NCBI RefSeq assembly: GCF_008923725.1
Contig: NZ_WBPF01000013.1
Location: 949,580-1,008,188 of the forward strand
DNA length: 58,609 nt
Direction: 5' to 3'
Source: Bacillus sp. CH140a_4T
Lineage (GTDB): Bacteria; Bacillota; Bacilli; Bacillales; Bacillaceae_G
The stretch's first letter is position 1, and each line of letters opens with the position of its first letter. This document shows, one piece after another, positions 56,329 through 58,609 of the stretch. A model generated the notes under the pieces. That model ran no database searches. It saw only the letters and a program-made list of their open reading frames with translations, and was not told the DNA's origin. A program made the position numbers and the translations under genes.

Positions 56329-57383
56329 TACTTATTTCTTGTATAACACTCTTCAGTTTAACTGGATGTTTACAAAAAAATATTATCGATGATGTACATC
56401 TTATTCAAGGAACGGTTTTTGATGTAGCAAAAGATAATCAGGTAAAGGTTACATTCGTTTGCCCTGTTCAACAAAAAGGAAATAAAGTTCAAGTTTTTGA
56501 AGGATCCGCAAATGCAGTAAAACAAATAAAAGCAAACACATCTTTAGAGTCTTCCCAACCATTTGCAAGCGGACAAATGCGGGTCGCTCTATTTACTACA
56601 AGAATTGCAAAAAAAGGAATGGCCCCTTCCTTCGATACATTAATCCGCGATGTGAATATCGGGAATGCGTTATATGTCGCTTTGCTTGACGGGAATGGTA
56701 CTGAGCTTTTAAAAGGAAAATACACAACTTCATCTAACGTTGCAATTTATATAAAAAAATTGCTAGAACATAATATGGAGACTGGTCCTTTACCAAGGGA
56801 CAATCTACATTTAGGAGCATTTCGTTATTATCAAGAAGGTCGCGACTACTATGTTCCAATTTTGAAAAAACATAAAGATAAAATAAAAATTATCGGCATT
56901 GGTCTTTTTAAAAAGGATAAATATGTAGGTAAAATCAAGGAACAAGATATGTTTGTATTTAAGGGATTGTTAGAAAAACATAAATTAGATTCACATGAAT
57001 TTAAAGCCAATCCCGGGTACGTAATGATTAATAATATCCGTTCAGTTCCAACATACGAAGTAACAATAAAAAATGGGAAGCCTTCTTTTTTCATTCATGT
57101 AACACTTGATGCCCGTATTCAAGAATTATCGAAGCAAATCAATTTAGACAATCCTAAAAACACAAAAAAAATTGAAAAAGCTATCCAAAAGCAATTGGAT
57201 ACACAAGGTGACAAACTAATTAAGCAGTTTAAATCTTTAGGCGTCGATCCGCTCGGGCTAGGAGCTAAATATAAGCAACATTATCGTCCATTCAAGTTAG
57301 AAGAGTGGAGACGGATGTACAAAGATGTCCCTGTTACTATAAAATACACCGTAAACATTACAAATTCTGGTGTGATCGAATGA
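56298..57383 (+). CDS. GerC-type germinant receptor lipoprotein
   Basis: 361 aa. Signal peptide with lipobox SLTGC (Cys24), then the Ger(x)C domain: VHLIQGTVFDVAKDNQVKVTFVCP, FVFKGLLEKH, and a C-terminal ELSKQINLDNPKNTKKIEKAIQKQLDTQGDKLIKQFKSLGVDPLGLGAKYKQHY, the well-conserved last domain. Anchored on the outer face of the spore inner membrane. ATG 56298 lies seven bases after GGGTGA and inside the end of the B gene, so translation is coupled. Confidence 0.93.
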   Translation: MEKIKSTSKLILISCITLFSLTGCLQKNIIDDVHLIQGTVFDVAKDNQVKVTFVCPVQQKGNKVQVFEGSANAVKQIKANTSLESSQPFASGQMRVALFTTRIAKKGMAPSFDTLIRDVNIGNALYVALLDGNGTELLKGKYTTSSNVAIYIKKLLEHNMETGPLPRDNLHLGAFRYYQEGRDYYVPILKKHKDKIKIIGIGLFKKDKYVGKIKEQDMFVFKGLLEKHKLDSHEFKANPGYVMINNIRSVPTYEVTIKNGKPSFFIHVTLDARIQELSKQINLDNPKNTKKIEKAIQKQLDTQGDKLIKQFKSLGVDPLGLGAKYKQHYRPFKLEEWRRMYKDVPVTIKYTVNITNSGVIE

Positions 57384-57390
57384 GAAATGA

Positions 57391-57437
57391 TTGAACTCCT
57401 CTCTCCGGCATGATACAACGGAAAGAGGAGTTTTTAT
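57391..57437 (+). terminator. Terminator of the ger operon
   Basis: AACTCCTCT/AGAGGAGTT stem with an inner TCCG/CGGA pairing, followed by TTTTTATTTT. Confidence 0.82.
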
Positions 57438-57461
57438 TTTAGATAGAGAGAGAAGATATTT

Positions 57462-57659
57462 ATGGGGGAGCCTATGTCTAAAAAATTAGTAAAGCCTATT
57501 TTAAACGGTATTTTATTTCTCGGCGTCTTTTTATTTGCTCATACATACTTAAAAAATGTTTCCTTCACACGTTATTTACTTGTCGTTATACCAATGTTGC
57601 TCGTTGGTATGTTTGGCATCGATCTTATTTTATCCATTTTAATAAAAAAAGAAGAATAG
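57462..57659 (+). CDS. Small two-helix membrane protein
   Basis: 65 aa with two hydrophobic segments (about 13-27 and 37-60) and basic ends. ATG 57462 follows AGAGAGAAG; the alternative ATG 57474 follows GGGGGAG at a short distance. It lies between the ger operon terminator and its own terminator. Small membrane proteins beside ger operons (GerD/GerxD-like) are known, but no such match is evident. Function unknown. Confidence 0.6.
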   Translation: MGEPMSKKLVKPILNGILFLGVFLFAHTYLKNVSFTRYLLVVIPMLLVGMFGIDLILSILIKKEE

Positions 57660-57663
57660 CGCG

Positions 57664-57704
57664 CAGGGCCGTCCCAAAAGTATTCTGGGATGGCTTTCTT
57701 TTAT
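57664..57704 (+). terminator. Terminator of the 65-aa membrane gene
   Basis: GCCGTCCC/GGGATGGC stem (one G-U pair) and a CTTTCTTTT tail. A related inverted copy (ACTTTTGGACAGTCCC) sits at 57,773-57,788. Confidence 0.72.
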
Positions 57705-57854
57705 TAACAGGTTATGTTTTGTCGTGAAGTCGATATAACCTTTCACTATCGCTATCTGAACTAAAAGATGAAACTTTTGGACAGTCCCTTTTTATTTCAT
57801 AATCACCTTATGTTACAATGAGATTCGGCACAAAGCGAGAAAGGATGAAACAAC

Positions 57855-58277
57855 ATGACAAACGAAAAAGGTTTAGATAAAGGATACGAACTTGTTGCAA
57901 AAATGCATGAAGTATTCGGACATCCTGTGACAAATACTCCAACAAAATTAACAGAAGAACGTGCAAAAATCCGTGCGAGCTTTATGCAAGAAGAGCTAGA
58001 AGAATTTCTAGAAGCAACGACTGTTGAAGATCAATATGATGCACTGATTGACCTTATTTACTTTGCATTCGGAACGTTTGCAGAAATGGGCGTACGTCCA
58101 GATAAAGGCTTCGAAATTGTAAATGATGCAAACATGGCAAAATTATTCCCTGACGGGAAACCTCGATTCCGCGAAGGTGATGGCAAAATTCTAAAACCAG
58201 AAGGCTGGCAAGCACCAGAACCACAACTTCGTGCTGAAATCGAACGTCAGCGCCAAGAAGCTGAAAAAAACTGCTAG
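57855..58277 (+). CDS. MazG/HisE-like NTP pyrophosphohydrolase domain protein
   Basis: 140 aa, all-alpha NTP pyrophosphatase fold: IRASFMQEELEEFLEATTVEDQYDALIDLIYFAFGTFAEMGV holds the EExxE and later D metal-binding pattern (ExxE12-28ExxD type), and NDANMAKLFPDGKPRF follows. It likely hydrolyses a nucleoside triphosphate or PRA-type substrate; the exact nucleotide is unknown. ATG is preceded by GAAAGGATG. Followed by a strong terminator. Confidence 0.85.
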   Translation: MTNEKGLDKGYELVAKMHEVFGHPVTNTPTKLTEERAKIRASFMQEELEEFLEATTVEDQYDALIDLIYFAFGTFAEMGVRPDKGFEIVNDANMAKLFPDGKPRFREGDGKILKPEGWQAPEPQLRAEIERQRQEAEKNC

Positions 58278-58298
58278 GATTTCCTAGCAGTTTTTTAT
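58263..58298 (+). terminator. Terminator of the MazG-like gene
   Basis: Perfect AAAAACTGCTAGG/CCTAGCAGTTTTT stem with a four-base loop, overlapping the stop. Can act for the convergent gene too. Confidence 0.87.
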
Positions 58299-58321
58299 TA
58301 TGTCTTTTTTTCTGCAATTCA

Positions 58322-58609
58322 TTAATGACCCACGTGTCCCGCATGTCCTGCTGCTCCACTAATGCTAGCCGCTCCTGCCGCTGCTCCTGCTGCTCCCGCT
58401 CCAATTCCACCTGCCCAAGGAGAAGATTGTTGCTGTTGTTGATATTGTTGGTGATGTTGACCTTGGTGACCGTGTTGGCCTTGATGACCTTGTTGGCCTT
58501 GATGACCGTGCTGACCTTGATGACCGTGCTGACCTTGATGACCGTGCTGACCTTGATGACCTTGGTGACCTTGATGACCGTGCTGACCTTGATGACCGTG
58601 CTGACCTTG
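58322..58609 (-). CDS. Gly-Gln-His repeat protein, probable spore coat/exosporium protein (partial)
   Basis: The last 95 codons are in view; the start lies beyond the window. It consists of GQHGHQ hexapeptide repeats (about nine), then HHQQYQQQQQSSPWAGG, an Ala/Gly-rich stretch (GAGAAGAAAGAASISGAA) and the end GHAGHVGH. Such low-complexity Gly/Gln/His proteins are typical of Bacillus spore coats; His could bind metal. This family link is inference from composition and the surrounding spore genes. The frame runs open to the edge with no stop. Confidence 0.7.
   Translation of the reverse strand, partial: QGQHGHQGQHGHQGHQGHQGQHGHQGQHGHQGQHGHQGQQGHQGQHGHQGQHHQQYQQQQQSSPWAGGIGAGAAGAAAGAASISGAAGHAGHVGH
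58455..58609 (-). repeat. 18-bp tandem repeat coding GQHGHQ
   Basis: About nine consecutive 18-bp units (plus-strand CCTTGATGACCGTGCTGA) continue past the window edge. Variants swap His for Gln through single-base changes. Confidence 0.87.

Overview
The window is a Bacillus cereus-group chromosome segment; the exact species cannot be fixed from it. The reasons are low G+C, strong AGGAGG-type ribosome binding sites, spore genes throughout, a bcr1-type repeat flanked by TTTAT, a collagen-like exosporium protein with a BclA-like C-terminus, and a gene order matching the ccpA/ytpT/ytoP/trmB/amyX/pepV/ytgP region of the Bacillus chromosome. No rRNA, tRNA, CRISPR array, prophage or complete insertion sequence is visible. 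The only transposon trace is the 3' end of a tnpB gene with its right-end hairpin, at the left edge.

Layout. 1-3,340: tnpB remnant, Gfo/Idh/MocA oxidoreductase, mscL and four small genes of unknown role. 3,340-11,160: ccpA with an odd leader, a CamS-like lipoprotein, ytxG-ytxJ, an M29 aminopeptidase, small envelope proteins, a GNAT acetyltransferase and a PadR/HAAS-membrane-protein operon. 11,160-29,650: mostly minus-strand housekeeping genes (murC, a nicotinate phosphoribosyltransferase, the FtsK-like translocase sftA/ytpT, a lipoprotein amidase, ytpR-ytpQ, ytpP, a DUF84 NTPase, ytoP, ytzB, ytnP, trmB, ytzH, ytmP, amyX, thpR). 29,840-37,510: pepV, ytzE, an RsuA-type pseudouridine synthase, the MurJ-type flippase ytgP, ytfP and a DHA2 exporter. 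37,540-42,340: an SRPBCC/ArsR operon with duplicated operators, a DUF3973-like gene with a structured leader, cse60, a CarD-type regulator, the glcU-gdh pair and a DUF3888-like protein. 42,430-47,560: a molybdenum cofactor cluster (moaA, moeB-like, moaC, moeA, mobB, moaE, moaD). 47,720-58,609: spore-surface and germination genes (collagen-like exosporium protein, two GerP-like proteins, a three-gene gerA-type receptor operon, a Gly-Gln-His repeat protein) mixed with a rhodanese, a MetX-like hydrolase and a MazG-like protein.

How the genes fit together. The Moco cluster holds most of the steps from GTP to mature cofactor. Envelope and division functions meet in murC, ytgP, sftA and the amidase. 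Spore biology is spread over cse60, gdh/glcU, the exosporium protein, the GerP-like pair, the ger operon and probably the edge repeat protein. The signals that ordinary annotation does not explain are a pseudoknot-capable leader with a U-run upstream of ccpA, a 13-codon ORF plus long hairpin ahead of the DUF3973-like gene, a dyad in the padR 5' UTR with no visible Shine-Dalgarno, and a dispersed ATATATCG repeat family in intergenic spacers.
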